Numbered from the stretch's first letter, positions 33,850-42,521 are shown. The stretch: 64,000 nt of DNA from Vibrio celticus (GCF_024347335.1 NZ_AP025463.1:620001-684000), one strand, 5' to 3'. The notes: generated by a model from the sequence alone, not told the origin. Numbers and translations are program-made.

Positions 33850-34056
33850 ATGAATACAATAACTGCGGGAAAAAATAGTCATCAAGCATTCTTTTCATCA
33901 TTATCAGTTAAGAAATACTATTCTAAATTTAAACTGTATTTTCAGAACCGTAGAACGAGAAAGCACCTAGCTGAACTGTCAGATCATTTACTTGAAGATG
34001 TTGGTATTACCCGAGGCCAGGCTAATGAAGAGGTGAGAAAAGCATTTTGGGAGTGA
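33850..34056 (+). CDS. DUF1127 small protein, first of a pair
   Basis: A 68-residue protein with the DUF1127 core at its C-terminus: NRRTRKHLAELSDHLLEDVG, then ITRGQANEEVRKAFWE. The N-terminal 25 residues are Ser/Lys/Tyr-rich. DUF1127 (YjiS-like) proteins are small, basic and Arg-rich; in some bacteria they affect phosphate uptake, RNA levels or stress response, but no common biochemical function is known. AGGAGAAAGG before the ATG at 33850 decides the start over a longer frame. It is divergent from the first LysR gene, and a hairpin follows. Confidence 0.88.
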   Translation: MNTITAGKNSHQAFFSSLSVKKYYSKFKLYFQNRRTRKHLAELSDHLLEDVGITRGQANEEVRKAFWE

Positions 34057-34070
34057 TTCAGGTGATCAGA

Positions 34071-34100
34071 CGTAACTCTTTCTTCTTAGGAGGAGTTACG
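34071..34100. terminator. Hairpin between DUF1127 and the second LysR gene
   Basis: CGTAACTC (34071-34078) pairs with GAGTTACG (34093-34100) between two convergent genes. No T run follows, so efficiency as a terminator is doubtful. Confidence 0.5.
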
Positions 34101-34112
34101 CCAAAACCAATG

Positions 34113-35018
34113 CTAGATCTTTGAGATATCAGAAACCTCTTCATGCAGCCACTCAGTAAACGCCGCAATACGCTCTTTTCTCGGTGAGCTAGGATCAAAA
34201 CATAAGTTAACTTGAACGCCAGGTGTCATCCCAATATTAAACGGTTTAACAAGCAAGCCGCGTTCGATAAAGTCTCCGGCCAGGCTATCTGTTGCTAGGC
34301 AAACCCCATGGCCCGCCATCACTGTCGTTAACCCCATATCAAATGTTCCCACCTCCATCCATTGCATAGCGCTAGTTTGAGTCGAGATATTGGCTTGTTT
34401 GAACCACTCTTCCCAAGGAAAACAACCGCCTTCAAATTGGATTAACCAACACTTAAGTAGTTGTTCTGGTGATGTAAATTTCAAAGAACTGGCGAGCTCG
34501 GGAGAACAAAAGGGATATAGAGGTTCATTGAACAGTACCTCAAGTGCTAAACCTTGCTCAACACACAGATCTTCCCCTTGTCGAATCGCGACATCAATTT
34601 CACCATGTTTTAGATTTGGTGTGTCACACCCTGTGAGGATCTTGATTGGAATCTCAGGGTGCTTGACTGAGAATTTCCAAAGCCTCGGCAGCAACCAACG
34701 CGATGCAAAAGAGGGAGGACTTCGAACAACGATAACGCCTTGCAAGGGTTCAGACTGGATCTTATCCAATCCGACAACAAGCTCTTTAAATCCATCTGAC
34801 ACATGTTGGAAGAGAGTCCGCCCCTCTTGAGTTAATGCCATTTCACGCCCTTTCCTAATGAACAGCTTGCACTCTAGTTGTCCCTCTAACTGACGGATCT
34901 TTTGGCTGACAGCAGCTTGGCTAACGAAGAGCTCTTCTGCTGCCTTGCTGTAGCTACTCAAGCGAGCTGCGACTTCGAAGTAACGAAGTCCGGAAAGGTG
35001 GCGTAGTCTATTGTCCAT
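34113..35018 (-). CDS. LysR-family regulator (GcvA-like), second of a pair
   Basis: A 301-residue LysR regulator with the winged helix YSKAAEELFVSQAAVSQKIR near residues 22-41 and an effector-binding domain after about residue 90 (VRSPPSFASRWLLPRLWKF). It resembles the first LysR gene of this patch in layout (both ...AAEKLF/AAEELFV...AAVSQxIRQLE), so the two may be paralogues. An IS4-family element begins 33 bases upstream (35052), separating it from the dyad TGTTCG/CGAACA and from the small DUF1127-like gene it once faced. Its promoter may therefore be changed or supplied by the element. Confidence 0.9.
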   Translation of the reverse strand: MDNRLRHLSGLRYFEVAARLSSYSKAAEELFVSQAAVSQKIRQLEGQLECKLFIRKGREMALTQEGRTLFQHVSDGFKELVVGLDKIQSEPLQGVIVVRSPPSFASRWLLPRLWKFSVKHPEIPIKILTGCDTPNLKHGEIDVAIRQGEDLCVEQGLALEVLFNEPLYPFCSPELASSLKFTSPEQLLKCWLIQFEGGCFPWEEWFKQANISTQTSAMQWMEVGTFDMGLTTVMAGHGVCLATDSLAGDFIERGLLVKPFNIGMTPGVQVNLCFDPSSPRKERIAAFTEWLHEEVSDISKI

Positions 35019-35051
35019 AACGTCTGCTTATAGCTCTTGTTAGAAATGGTT

Positions 35052-36441
35052 CATAGACAGGATCTTAAGCTCTAAGCTATTTATTTAGATAGAAAAAAGG
35101 CTTCATTTATGATCAGATAATCGTCGCCAAACAAACCACCCATATCAACCGTGAAGCCGATGACGATTATCTCCCTACAAAAGCAGTTTAAGCAATTCTT
35201 TAATGCTGATAGCCTTCAAAAAATGGCGAAAAGTACAGGACTTATGAAGCGATGTCGGGCTATCTTACCCGACCAGCTAGTAGTAAGCCTAGTGGCCGCT
35301 TTGAGCAAAGGAAACTGCTCATCTATTGCCGATTTACTAAGGCAATTCAATGGGATGTGCTTAAGCGCTAAAGATACTGTGGCTTATAAGCCCTACCATA
35401 ACCAGTTAAAAAGAAGAATTTCCGATATTCATGCGCCAATTGGCCATGCGAGCGATAGCTCAGTTTGCTCGCCAGCAGAGTGCCAACCTACCAGATAAAC
35501 TCGCCACCTTTGATGATGTGCTGCTTCAAGATGGTAGCTCTTTCCACATTCATCGTGACCTTTCGAACGTTTACCCGAGCCGATTTAAACGCAATCCAGC
35601 CGCAGTTGAATGCCATATGACAATGTCTTTAAAAAAGCTTTTCTCCAGTCGCAATGAGCATCAGCGCTGATACAGCATCAGAAAGAGACTTTTTGCCCGC
35701 CCCCCAAAACAATGAGTAACAAATTGTTGTTGGCTGACGCAGGGTACCCTGACTTCCAATTCTTTACTGAGCTTGAACTGTATGGTGGTTTCTATATTTT
35801 TCGAGGAGCAAAGTCCCTGAATCCTCATGTTATAGAAGCGAGAAACGGTCAGGGCCGGCATTTATCTAAACTAGAAGGAAAGAAGCTCAAAGACATCACT
35901 CGAGGTACTAATCGCTCACAGGTACTCGACCTTAAAGTTCGTAGTGGTAAGCAAGAATTTAGAGTGGTAAGACGTTGGTTTGCAGAAGAAAAGCGATTCT
36001 GTATTTGGTTAACTAACTTGCCTTCAGGTACCTATACTGCTGATGACATAATGGCGATCTACCGCTGTCGATGGCAGGTGGAGTTGCTTTTTAAAGAATT
36101 AAAATCTCACACAAACTGGCAACGATTTGTCACCGCACAAAAGGCCATCGTTGATGGGCTTATCTGGGCCAGTTTACTCTCGCTGATCATCAGGCGCAGT
36201 ACTGCGCTTCAGATAATGCCATCGGTCTCGCTGTTTAAGGCGGCAAAAAATGTGGATGTGTGGCTGTTGCCCATATTTGAATGTATCAGCCACAAGGCAT
36301 GGTCAGAAATAGGTAATAAACTGGAATGGGCCTCTAGCTATATATTTAAGAACGCACAAAAGTCCGCCCAGAGGAAGTCAAAGAAAAACATCACGTTAGA
36401 CGGGATTTATGCTGGTCTTAATGCTTAAGGTTCAGTCTATG
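35052..36441 (+). mobile_element. Decayed IS4-family insertion sequence
   Basis: A 1390-bp element with 19-bp imperfect terminal inverted repeats: CATAGACAGGATCTTAAGC at the left, and at the right the complement of CATAGACTGAACCTTAAGC (16 of 19 match). The 10-bp direct repeat AGAAATGGTT flanks it (35042-35051 and 36442-36451), which proves insertion. The transposase is broken by frameshifts. It landed between the second LysR gene and a DUF1127-like gene. Confidence 0.92.
35151..36428 (+). pseudogene. IS4-family transposase, frameshifted
   Basis: Three frames together give one IS4-type transposase. The N-terminal part (SLQKQFKQFFNADSLQKMAK) runs to about 35415; the middle part (MRQLAMRAIAQFARQQ ... 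DDVLLQDGSSFHIH with the first catalytic Asp) runs from about 35420 to 35630; a short piece (SPVAMSISADTASERDFLPA) sits in a third frame to about 35700; the C-terminal part from 35712 has LLADAGYPD (second Asp) and IYRCRWQVELLFKELKSHTN (Glu with the YREK-type motif). Each break sits at a homopolymer run (A5, A6, C6). It is most likely inactive. Confidence 0.9.
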
Positions 36442-36450
36442 AGAAATGGT

Positions 36451-36467
36451 TGTTCGCTTATCGAACA
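36451..36467. promoter_or_regulatory. LysR-type dyad upstream of the DUF1127-like gene
   Basis: TGTTCG-CTTAT-CGAACA is a perfect 6-bp dyad with a five-base centre, a classic LysR-box shape. It lies 50 bases before the small gene at 36518 and begins at the right-hand target duplication of the IS4-type element. It probably was the operator of the second LysR regulator. Confidence 0.55.
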
Positions 36468-36517
36468 GGTTGTTTTCATAATAACGACAGAGCGATGGCA
36501 AATACAAGAGAGTAATT

Positions 36518-36709
36518 ATGGAAATATTAATCAGTTTGACGAGGTTTTATGGTGCTAAGTTATTTAAAAATAAGAAAATAAAAGTAGGTGAAGTTAAGGC
36601 GAAACAGAATCAGGTTTTATGTGCTGAACAGCTGAGTCGTCGAGTGAAAGAAGATATAGGGTTAGAATATGAAAACAACGATGCAACTGATTATACTAAA
36701 TATTTATAA
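36518..36709 (+). CDS. Small DUF1127-like protein, second of a pair
   Basis: A 63-residue protein starting MEILISLTRFYGAKLFKNKK, with LSRRVKEDIGLEYEN in its second half. That segment parallels LSDHLLEDVGITRGQ of the DUF1127 protein at 33850, so I take it as a divergent relative; the match is short and the usual Arg-rich run is missing. GAGAG seven bases before the ATG supports translation. It faces the second LysR gene across the IS4-type element, mirroring the first LysR/DUF1127 pair. Function unknown. Confidence 0.6.
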   Translation: MEILISLTRFYGAKLFKNKKIKVGEVKAKQNQVLCAEQLSRRVKEDIGLEYENNDATDYTKYL

Positions 36710-37232
36710 TCATGACTTATGTAGCAATTAGCGTGAAGGCTAGTCTCGCTGGTTCTATCTCGGCCACAATATTCATTTGTACTCGCTTAATCCAGCCTGA
36801 CTTTACCCATTAATCATCGAGTACTTATAAAATCCTATTCCTACTAAACTAAATGCTTAGTTTTCAATTTACGTTGTCTTATTTTTGAGACTGCAACTCT
36901 GATTTATATAGAAACAAGCGTCGTAATGTTTTTTCCTTTCTTTGTCTAATGGATATAAAACAGACAGTTATTTTGGGGATTAATAAATAAAAATTAAATT
37001 ACTATGTATTATTAGATTCTTTAATTTTATATAAGTAATTGAATTAAATTAAATAAAATAAAAACAGTTTGAATCCACCTACGTATTAATAGTATTGAAA
37101 TTGATTAATTGAATAGTGCTTGTGTAACTCATTTGTCAGTTCTATATATGTAGTGTTCAGTTTTTCTATATCTCCTGAGGTTTTCTATTGGGCTAGATAA
37201 GGTGAATAGAAAGGCGAGAGGGTGGGGGCTGT
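36710..37232. other. AT-rich non-coding region before the tad island
   Basis: About 520 bases with no supported gene, very A/T-rich at 36960-37120 (runs such as AATTAAATTAAATAAAATAA). It borders the tad island and probably holds the promoter of the first tadE block. The composition is what nucleoid proteins such as H-NS bind, but no specific site can be named. Confidence 0.6.
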
Positions 37233-37727
37233 ATGAAATCTATTTTAAGAGTTTCGGAGCGTAGCCGTTTCCGAAGCAGTTTAAAATCAAAAATGAAAGG
37301 CATCGCTATTATCGAGTTTACGGTTGTGGTGAGCCTGTTTTTTGCGCTTTTCTTAACGGTTGTCGATCTTGGTATATATGGGTTTGTTAAATTGACCATG
37401 CAACATTCGGCAAGAGAGGGCGCAAGATATGCCATCACAGGTCGTTCTGATCTGGATCCTGATGCGTCGAGTGACCGCGAAGCAGCAATATTAGAAAAAA
37501 TTTCTCAATCCTCGAGCGGTTTGCTCGACAAAGTGATGGATGTCCAAAACATACGTGTTGAAGATGTCTATGGCAACGCAGTCACTGGCTTTGGTGGCTC
37601 AGGAGACATTATTTCTATTCATCTTGATTGCGAGTGGCCATCTGTAAATCCTTATATGTATGTTTTGCTTGATGACGGGAAGTTTAAATTTACCGTTAGT
37701 GCGGCAATGAAAAACGAAGCTTTTTAA
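37233..37727 (+). CDS. tadE: TadE-family pseudopilin (upstream block, 1)
   Basis: A 164-residue TadE-like protein. After a basic leader of about 22 residues comes the class III prepilin site KG|IAIIEF (cut after Gly, Glu at +5) and a hydrophobic helix VVVSLFFALFLTVVDLGIYGF, followed by QHSAREGARYAITGR, typical of TadE. TadE and TadF are pseudopilins processed by TadV and needed for Flp pilus biogenesis. The start at 37233 follows GGGTGGGGG; an ATG at 37293 right before KGIAII would remove the leader and is less likely. It begins a tadE-tadE-tadG block. Confidence 0.88.
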   Translation: MKSILRVSERSRFRSSLKSKMKGIAIIEFTVVVSLFFALFLTVVDLGIYGFVKLTMQHSAREGARYAITGRSDLDPDASSDREAAILEKISQSSSGLLDKVMDVQNIRVEDVYGNAVTGFGGSGDIISIHLDCEWPSVNPYMYVLLDDGKFKFTVSAAMKNEAF

Positions 37728-37738
37728 GGAGGGACAGG

Positions 37739-38296
37739 ATGTTTCCTTTACAGACAAAGAAAGCCGCTGAGAAAGGGTTTGCGGCAATCGAAATGACGTT
37801 AATAGCACCATTGTTTATGTTGCTTATTGTTGCGGCTGTCGATATCACGCACCTCATTCAAGCCAACCACACCATTATTAGTATCAGCCGAGAAGGTGGA
37901 AACATTATTTCTCGGAGTAATACTGACACCCCCCAAGAAGTGATGGACATCATCGCCACGACATCGGGAACATTGGATTTGACGCAAGACGGCGTCATTT
38001 ACATTACCGAGGTCGTTGGGCAAGAAGATGCTTCTCCCTACATTAAAAGCCAATACCGATGGAACCAACACGGGCTAAGTAAAAATAGTTCTATTTGGTC
38101 GAGCTGCAGTAATTGGGCAAATGATGGGGAGTGTTCTGATGTGGATGCAGATGATCCTCCGCTCATTAACAATTTAGCCGTTGCGCTTGATGATGGGGAG
38201 ATCGTGTACAGCGTAGAAGTATTCTATGACTATTCGCCGATTTTTAGTCGAGTATTCGATGAGGAATATATTCTGAGCGATACAACATATATGTAA
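37739..38296 (+). CDS. TadE/TadF-family pseudopilin (upstream block, 2)
   Basis: A 185-residue pseudopilin with the prepilin-type site EKG|FAAIEMTLIAP (Glu at +5), a hydrophobic helix LFMLLIVAAVDITHLI, and the family's ISISREGGNIISRS segment. The C-terminal part is acidic and has a Cys pair (SSCSNWANDGECSD, about residues 121-133) that may form a disulphide outside the membrane. It starts 11 bases after the previous gene with AGGAGGGACAGG, so the three genes of this block are cotranscribed. It fills the tadF position. Confidence 0.82.
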   Translation: MFPLQTKKAAEKGFAAIEMTLIAPLFMLLIVAAVDITHLIQANHTIISISREGGNIISRSNTDTPQEVMDIIATTSGTLDLTQDGVIYITEVVGQEDASPYIKSQYRWNQHGLSKNSSIWSSCSNWANDGECSDVDADDPPLINNLAVALDDGEIVYSVEVFYDYSPIFSRVFDEEYILSDTTYM

Positions 38297-38307
38297 GGGA
38301 GGTTTAA

Positions 38308-39690
38308 ATGGATAAGGGAACCCCAATCAAATATCGTTACAATCGTGGGTTAGTGGCTTTGATGTCAGTCATCGCATTGCCTTTTATTCTGTTAGTTGTC
38401 GGGCTTTCTGTTGATGCTGGACGTGCTTATATTGTTAAGTCGAAATTATTTGCAGCAGTCGACGCGGCTAGTATTGCCGCTGCAAGAGCGGTCGCCAATG
38501 GCGAAGATGCAGGGCGTGCCGCTGCTCAAAAATATTTTACAGCAAATATCCCGGCCGACTTTTATTCAGCAACACCTAGCTTGGGCGCAGTCAATTTCTC
38601 CTATGATTCATTCGGTAATATCTCGATTGATATTTCAGCTACGGCACAAGTGCCCACCATATTTTTACCTTTAATAGGGTTAGACACCTTTAACCCTGGC
38701 GTGTCAGCACAATCTATTCGTCGCCCTGTCGATCTAGTGTTAGTGATTGATAACACAACTTCTTTGAGGCTTGGGAGCATAGGTGATGTTACTCAAGATG
38801 TTATTGATAGGTCTAAGTCATTCGTTGAAAATTTCCATGAAGGGTTTGACCGAATTTCATTGGTTAAATTTGCTTTCGGAGCTGAGGTTCCAGTGGGATT
38901 CAACGCGACTCGTGGCCATAGTCGAAGTACTATCAAATCGGAGATAGATAGCTTTAATTTTGGTAGTACGTCTAATGCACAATATACCAATGCGTCGGAG
39001 GGGATCTATCGAGCTTTAAACGAGCTTAGAACGGTTACCGATCCCGCTAACTTGAAAGTGATCGTGTTCTTCACTGATGGAGCGCCCAATACCTTTGCGA
39101 CAACGTTTGATTTTGAGGACGGTGATTCGCATACGGGAGCTATTCGATCGAGTGATGGCAGCAGTGGTACACCTAGAGGGCTTTGGAGACATGACTCGAT
39201 TGCAACGACTTTAAGTGGAGGTTATGAGGGGCGTGATATTGATGACCATATTAGCGAGATGCCCGATTACTATACCGCTCATGATTCAAGTGCAACTGAG
39301 TTCAATATTTTAAATCCGACTCATACGGTGCGGCCGGTAGCACAATATGACCCTGATAGTCATTCGGCAAATGATCTGTATACCAGAGTGAATCGTGTGG
39401 CACGTAATTTAGTGGAAGACATTGCTGAAGCCGCGAGAGGGGAAGATATTTACGTCTTTACCTTGGGGTTGGGTTCATCATTAACATCGGCAACCGGACC
39501 TGATAGTGAGTTTGGAGAAGACTTGCTGTTACGAATGGCAAATTCTAGTGCGCTTTTGGATGATCCAGATTTGAGTGCGGATTATGACCCTGCCCAACTA
39601 GAAGGCGTGTATTGCCATGCCATCGATGAGGAAGCATTAGGTCCTTGCTTCGATGAGATGTTGGATGTGATTATCCGTTTAACCTTGTAA
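38308..39690 (+). CDS. tadG: TadG-family protein with a von Willebrand A domain
   Basis: A 460-residue TadG-type protein. An N-terminal helix (VALMSVIALPFILLVVGLSV, about 16-35) with the TadG segment DAGRAYIVKSKLFAAVDAAS anchors it. A von Willebrand factor A domain follows from about residue 140. The metal site begins D148-N-T-T-S, a DxTxS variant of DxSxS, and VIVFFTDGAPN supplies the later Asp. TadG proteins are thought to join the pilus to the cell surface or tip. It starts 11 bases after the pseudopilin gene with AAGGGAGG. Third gene of the upstream block; the tad genes then stop and two minus-strand genes intervene. Confidence 0.88.
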   Translation: MDKGTPIKYRYNRGLVALMSVIALPFILLVVGLSVDAGRAYIVKSKLFAAVDAASIAAARAVANGEDAGRAAAQKYFTANIPADFYSATPSLGAVNFSYDSFGNISIDISATAQVPTIFLPLIGLDTFNPGVSAQSIRRPVDLVLVIDNTTSLRLGSIGDVTQDVIDRSKSFVENFHEGFDRISLVKFAFGAEVPVGFNATRGHSRSTIKSEIDSFNFGSTSNAQYTNASEGIYRALNELRTVTDPANLKVIVFFTDGAPNTFATTFDFEDGDSHTGAIRSSDGSSGTPRGLWRHDSIATTLSGGYEGRDIDDHISEMPDYYTAHDSSATEFNILNPTHTVRPVAQYDPDSHSANDLYTRVNRVARNLVEDIAEAARGEDIYVFTLGLGSSLTSATGPDSEFGEDLLLRMANSSALLDDPDLSADYDPAQLEGVYCHAIDEEALGPCFDEMLDVIIRLTL

Positions 39691-39762
39691 CGTCTTTCTG
39701 GTTTAGCACTTTTACATATTGATAGGTTAAAGGGAGCTCAATCGAGAGATTAGAAAAATAAA

Positions 39763-39788
39763 AGAGGGAGCTTTTCGCTCCCTCCCAA
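39763..39788 (-). terminator. Terminator for the acyl-CoA ligase gene
   Basis: GAGGGAGC and GCTCCCTC pair over TTTTC. The T-rich side lies in the minus direction (39750-39766), so it mainly serves the minus-strand ligase gene; it may also end the tadG transcript. Confidence 0.75.
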
Positions 39789-39812
39789 TGCTATGTGTAT
39801 TTTTGTCGTCGG

Positions 39813-41501
39813 TTATTCTTCCCAAACTACCAATTTATCTTTCGGCCAGTTATGACCGACTTCATGGTATTTCTGCTCAAGGATATGTCGCTTTATCTTG
39901 AGAGTTGGAGTAAGAACACCATTATCGATGCTCCATGGTTCCTTAATCATTAGTACGCCTTTGATCTTCTCATGCGAAGCTAACTGTTCGTTCATTTTTT
40001 CAATGACGCGTTTGCTTGTTCTTTCGTAACGAGCCCGATCAAAATTAGGGAAGTCATGCGGTACTACCAGCAGGATAGGGCCAGGTAAGCCTAGGCCTAT
40101 CAAACACATCATTTCTACACGACTGTACTCAAAGAGTTTGTTCTCGATTGGAACGGGAGCAACAAACTTACCTTTAGCGGTTTTAAAGGTATCTTTCTTA
40201 CGTCCACGAATCGTTAAATAGCCTTCGCTGTCAATATCACCAATATCACCCGTATGTAGCCAACCTTCTGAGTCAAAAGACTCTTGAGTCGCAATATCAT
40301 TTTTGTAATAACCAGAGAACATGCCTTTGCTTCGAACTAAAATCTCCTCGTCTTCTGCAATTTTTAGTTCAATGCCCGGACCTGCATTACCTACAGTACC
40401 AATTTTGTCTGCTCTAAACGGGTGGTTAATCGTGCTGTAGGCGAAAGACTCAGTCATTCCCCAAGCTTCGGTAATGTGTAGGCCAACACTCTCATACCAT
40501 GCAAGTAGAGCTGGTGATACCGGAGCTGAGCCACAGCCGAGAACACGCGCTTGGTCTAAACCCAGACCGTCAGCCAGTTTCTTCTTAATGATGTTATTCA
40601 CAAATGGAATTTTAAGTAAGAAGTTCAGTTTTTTCTGTGGCAGCTTATCTTGGATTCGTTGTTGGAATAGAGTCCATAAACGAGGAACTGAGATAAACAA
40701 AGTTGGACGGTGCATTTTTACATCGTCAATAAACGTGTCTAAAGATTCTGGGAAAGCAGTGACTACACCCCCCATTACGGACGAACCAAAGATGTACACT
40801 CGTTCGGTGATATGGGCAAGCGGCAGATAAGAAAACAGACGGTCGCCGGGTTGGATACCAATGTGATCGATTAATCTCTGAACTGACCATGTAAAGGCAC
40901 CATACGTAAGCATTGCGCCTTTAGGTAACCCAGACGTACCCGAAGTATACACAAGCGACATCAGCTTATCATCGTGATGCTGAGGTCGTTTCGTGGATGG
41001 TTCATGTGTCTCTATGAGCTGCTCAAAAGTATGTTGGCACTTCGCAGCAGTATCGTAGGGTAATGAGATACTGACTAAGCTCGGGTTATCATCGAGTACT
41101 TTTTGTGTCGCTGCAGGATCATCGAGCTTACCTGCAATTACGATCTTACTTTCACTGTGTTCAATACAGTATTGAATGGTGTCTGCTCCCGCTGTCGGAA
41201 AGATTGGGACGCTGACAAAATCTCCTAACATCATGGCAAGATCACAGATAAACCACTCTGCACAGTTTTTTGAAACGAGAGCGACTCGATCGCCGGGTTG
41301 GGCTCCGAGTCCTTCTAATGCTGACGCCAGTTTTAGTGCTTTGTCGGCCACTTCTTTATAAGTGAATTCAACAAATTGGCGGTTAATGATTTGTTTTAAA
41401 TAGACTTCATCTGGGCGTTCTTCTGCCCATTTTAAAATCATGTCATTGGGTGTAGGGAGAGCTGTTGCTTTTTCTTGGCTAAACTCGTTAGGCTGAATCA
41501 T
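39813..41501 (-). CDS. AMP-forming acyl-CoA synthetase
   Basis: A 562-residue member of the adenylate-forming family. The ATP/AMP signature LVYTSGTSGLPKGAML, the ITEAWGMTESFA motif (A5-like), the HTGDIGDIDSEGYLTIRGRKKD motif (A7/A8) and a C-terminal lysine in PTLKIKRH are visible. It activates a carboxylate, probably a long-chain fatty acid given the overall resemblance to bacterial FAA1/FadD15-type ligases, and transfers it to CoA; the substrate is not proven. The ATG follows GGAGTTAGACA. It lies between two tad blocks on the opposite strand. Whether it serves the pilus (for instance through lipid changes) or is a passenger is unknown. Confidence 0.88.
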   Translation of the reverse strand: MIQPNEFSQEKATALPTPNDMILKWAEERPDEVYLKQIINRQFVEFTYKEVADKALKLASALEGLGAQPGDRVALVSKNCAEWFICDLAMMLGDFVSVPIFPTAGADTIQYCIEHSESKIVIAGKLDDPAATQKVLDDNPSLVSISLPYDTAAKCQHTFEQLIETHEPSTKRPQHHDDKLMSLVYTSGTSGLPKGAMLTYGAFTWSVQRLIDHIGIQPGDRLFSYLPLAHITERVYIFGSSVMGGVVTAFPESLDTFIDDVKMHRPTLFISVPRLWTLFQQRIQDKLPQKKLNFLLKIPFVNNIIKKKLADGLGLDQARVLGCGSAPVSPALLAWYESVGLHITEAWGMTESFAYSTINHPFRADKIGTVGNAGPGIELKIAEDEEILVRSKGMFSGYYKNDIATQESFDSEGWLHTGDIGDIDSEGYLTIRGRKKDTFKTAKGKFVAPVPIENKLFEYSRVEMMCLIGLGLPGPILLVVPHDFPNFDRARYERTSKRVIEKMNEQLASHEKIKGVLMIKEPWSIDNGVLTPTLKIKRHILEQKYHEVGHNWPKDKLVVWEE

Positions 41502-41584
41502 TGTCTAACTCCATGTTTTTCGCTAAGTTATTTTTGTTAAAATCATGTTAAATGTACCATGATTTTTTCTTTTAGGGAGTAAAA

Positions 41585-42328
41585 TTAGCGTTTTCTGTTA
41601 TCCGTGCAGGCACGTCTGTAACTTGCGGGTGTTACTCCGGTCCTTTTCTTAAAGATTCTTGAAAAATACGACACATCCTTGTATCCACATTGGTAAGAAA
41701 TAACAGCGATTTTTGATTCGGTATCGGCTTCGATTAACTTTTTAGCTAACAGGATTCGTTTATCGCATACAAAGTCTCTAAAGCTTACCCCAAAGTGTAG
41801 ATGAAACTTCTTAGAAAAGTAGGTTGTTGAACAATGGCACTTTTCCGCTATCTCGGTTTCTCTGATTTCTTTGTTGATGTTGTCCATAACAAAGTTAACG
41901 ACTTCAGAGGTAAACAACTTTGCAGGTAGTTGATTATTGTTGTTCGTATCTCGGTCTAGATCAAAGTGAGGCTCGAAGATATGTTGTGTTTTACGTTGTA
42001 GTTCTTCGAACTTACTGGTCAGATGATTACTGTTTGTTTCGATAATAAAAAATATATTCTTATGATTTCGAACGATATTAGGTATCTTACCTGAACAAAT
42101 AATGACTATTCGCTTGTTTAGGTTTTCACAAATAGACAGTGCCATTGTAAGTAGTTGAAGTTCATCCGTTCGATTCAATATATAGAATACTAACCTTACA
42201 TCTAAGTTACTGATTATAGATATATCTTGTTTATAGTTCTCAATAGGGAAGTAGTGACTAATTTTGTTGGTAATAATTGAGTTGAAATCACTGTCTATAT
42301 CAGAAAGTAGTGGTGTTATTATTTCCAT
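41585..42328 (-). CDS. AraC-family regulator next to the flp gene
   Basis: A 247-residue regulator with an AraC-type double helix-turn-helix at the C-terminus (about 150-240: IAEKCHCSTTYFSKKFHLHF and IAVISYQCGYKDVSYFSRIFKKRTG). The N-terminal 120 residues are rich in Ile and Asn and show alternating strands and helices (VRLVFYILNR, KRIVIICSG, KNIFFIIETNS), reminiscent of a receiver-like fold, but no phospho-acceptor pattern stands out. It is transcribed away from flp across a 193-base gap, a good position to control the main tad operon. The start has no strong ribosome binding site. Confidence 0.87.
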   Translation of the reverse strand: MEIITPLLSDIDSDFNSIITNKISHYFPIENYKQDISIISNLDVRLVFYILNRTDELQLLTMALSICENLNKRIVIICSGKIPNIVRNHKNIFFIIETNSNHLTSKFEELQRKTQHIFEPHFDLDRDTNNNNQLPAKLFTSEVVNFVMDNINKEIRETEIAEKCHCSTTYFSKKFHLHFGVSFRDFVCDKRILLAKKLIEADTESKIAVISYQCGYKDVSYFSRIFKKRTGVTPASYRRACTDNRKR

Positions 42329-42521
42329 TGGTATTGAACCTGTGTCATATCAAAATAAACAGTAAGGAATTAATGTGAAAATGGTATTTATTAAATAGAT
42401 TAGAAGCACCACAAAAAAGTGCAAGTAAATAGCAAGAAAATCCTAACCGAATATATTGTTCGGCTCTAGATTTAGTTTACAGGTAAATAAAACCTGATAC
42501 GTAAATCAAGGAGAGATTCTT
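42329..42521 (+). promoter_or_regulatory. Divergent promoter region between araC-type gene and flp
   Basis: This 193-base gap should hold the promoter of the main tad operon. CCGAA-TATATTG-TTCGG (42448-42464) is a 5-bp dyad and possible regulator site. AAGGAGAGA (42509-42517) is the strong ribosome binding site of flp. No clear sigma-54 site was seen. Confidence 0.4.

Noticed and set aside
34390..34830. 146-codon plus-strand frame antisense to the second LysR gene
   Set aside because: The LysR protein on the minus strand has full family motifs; the antisense frame has none.
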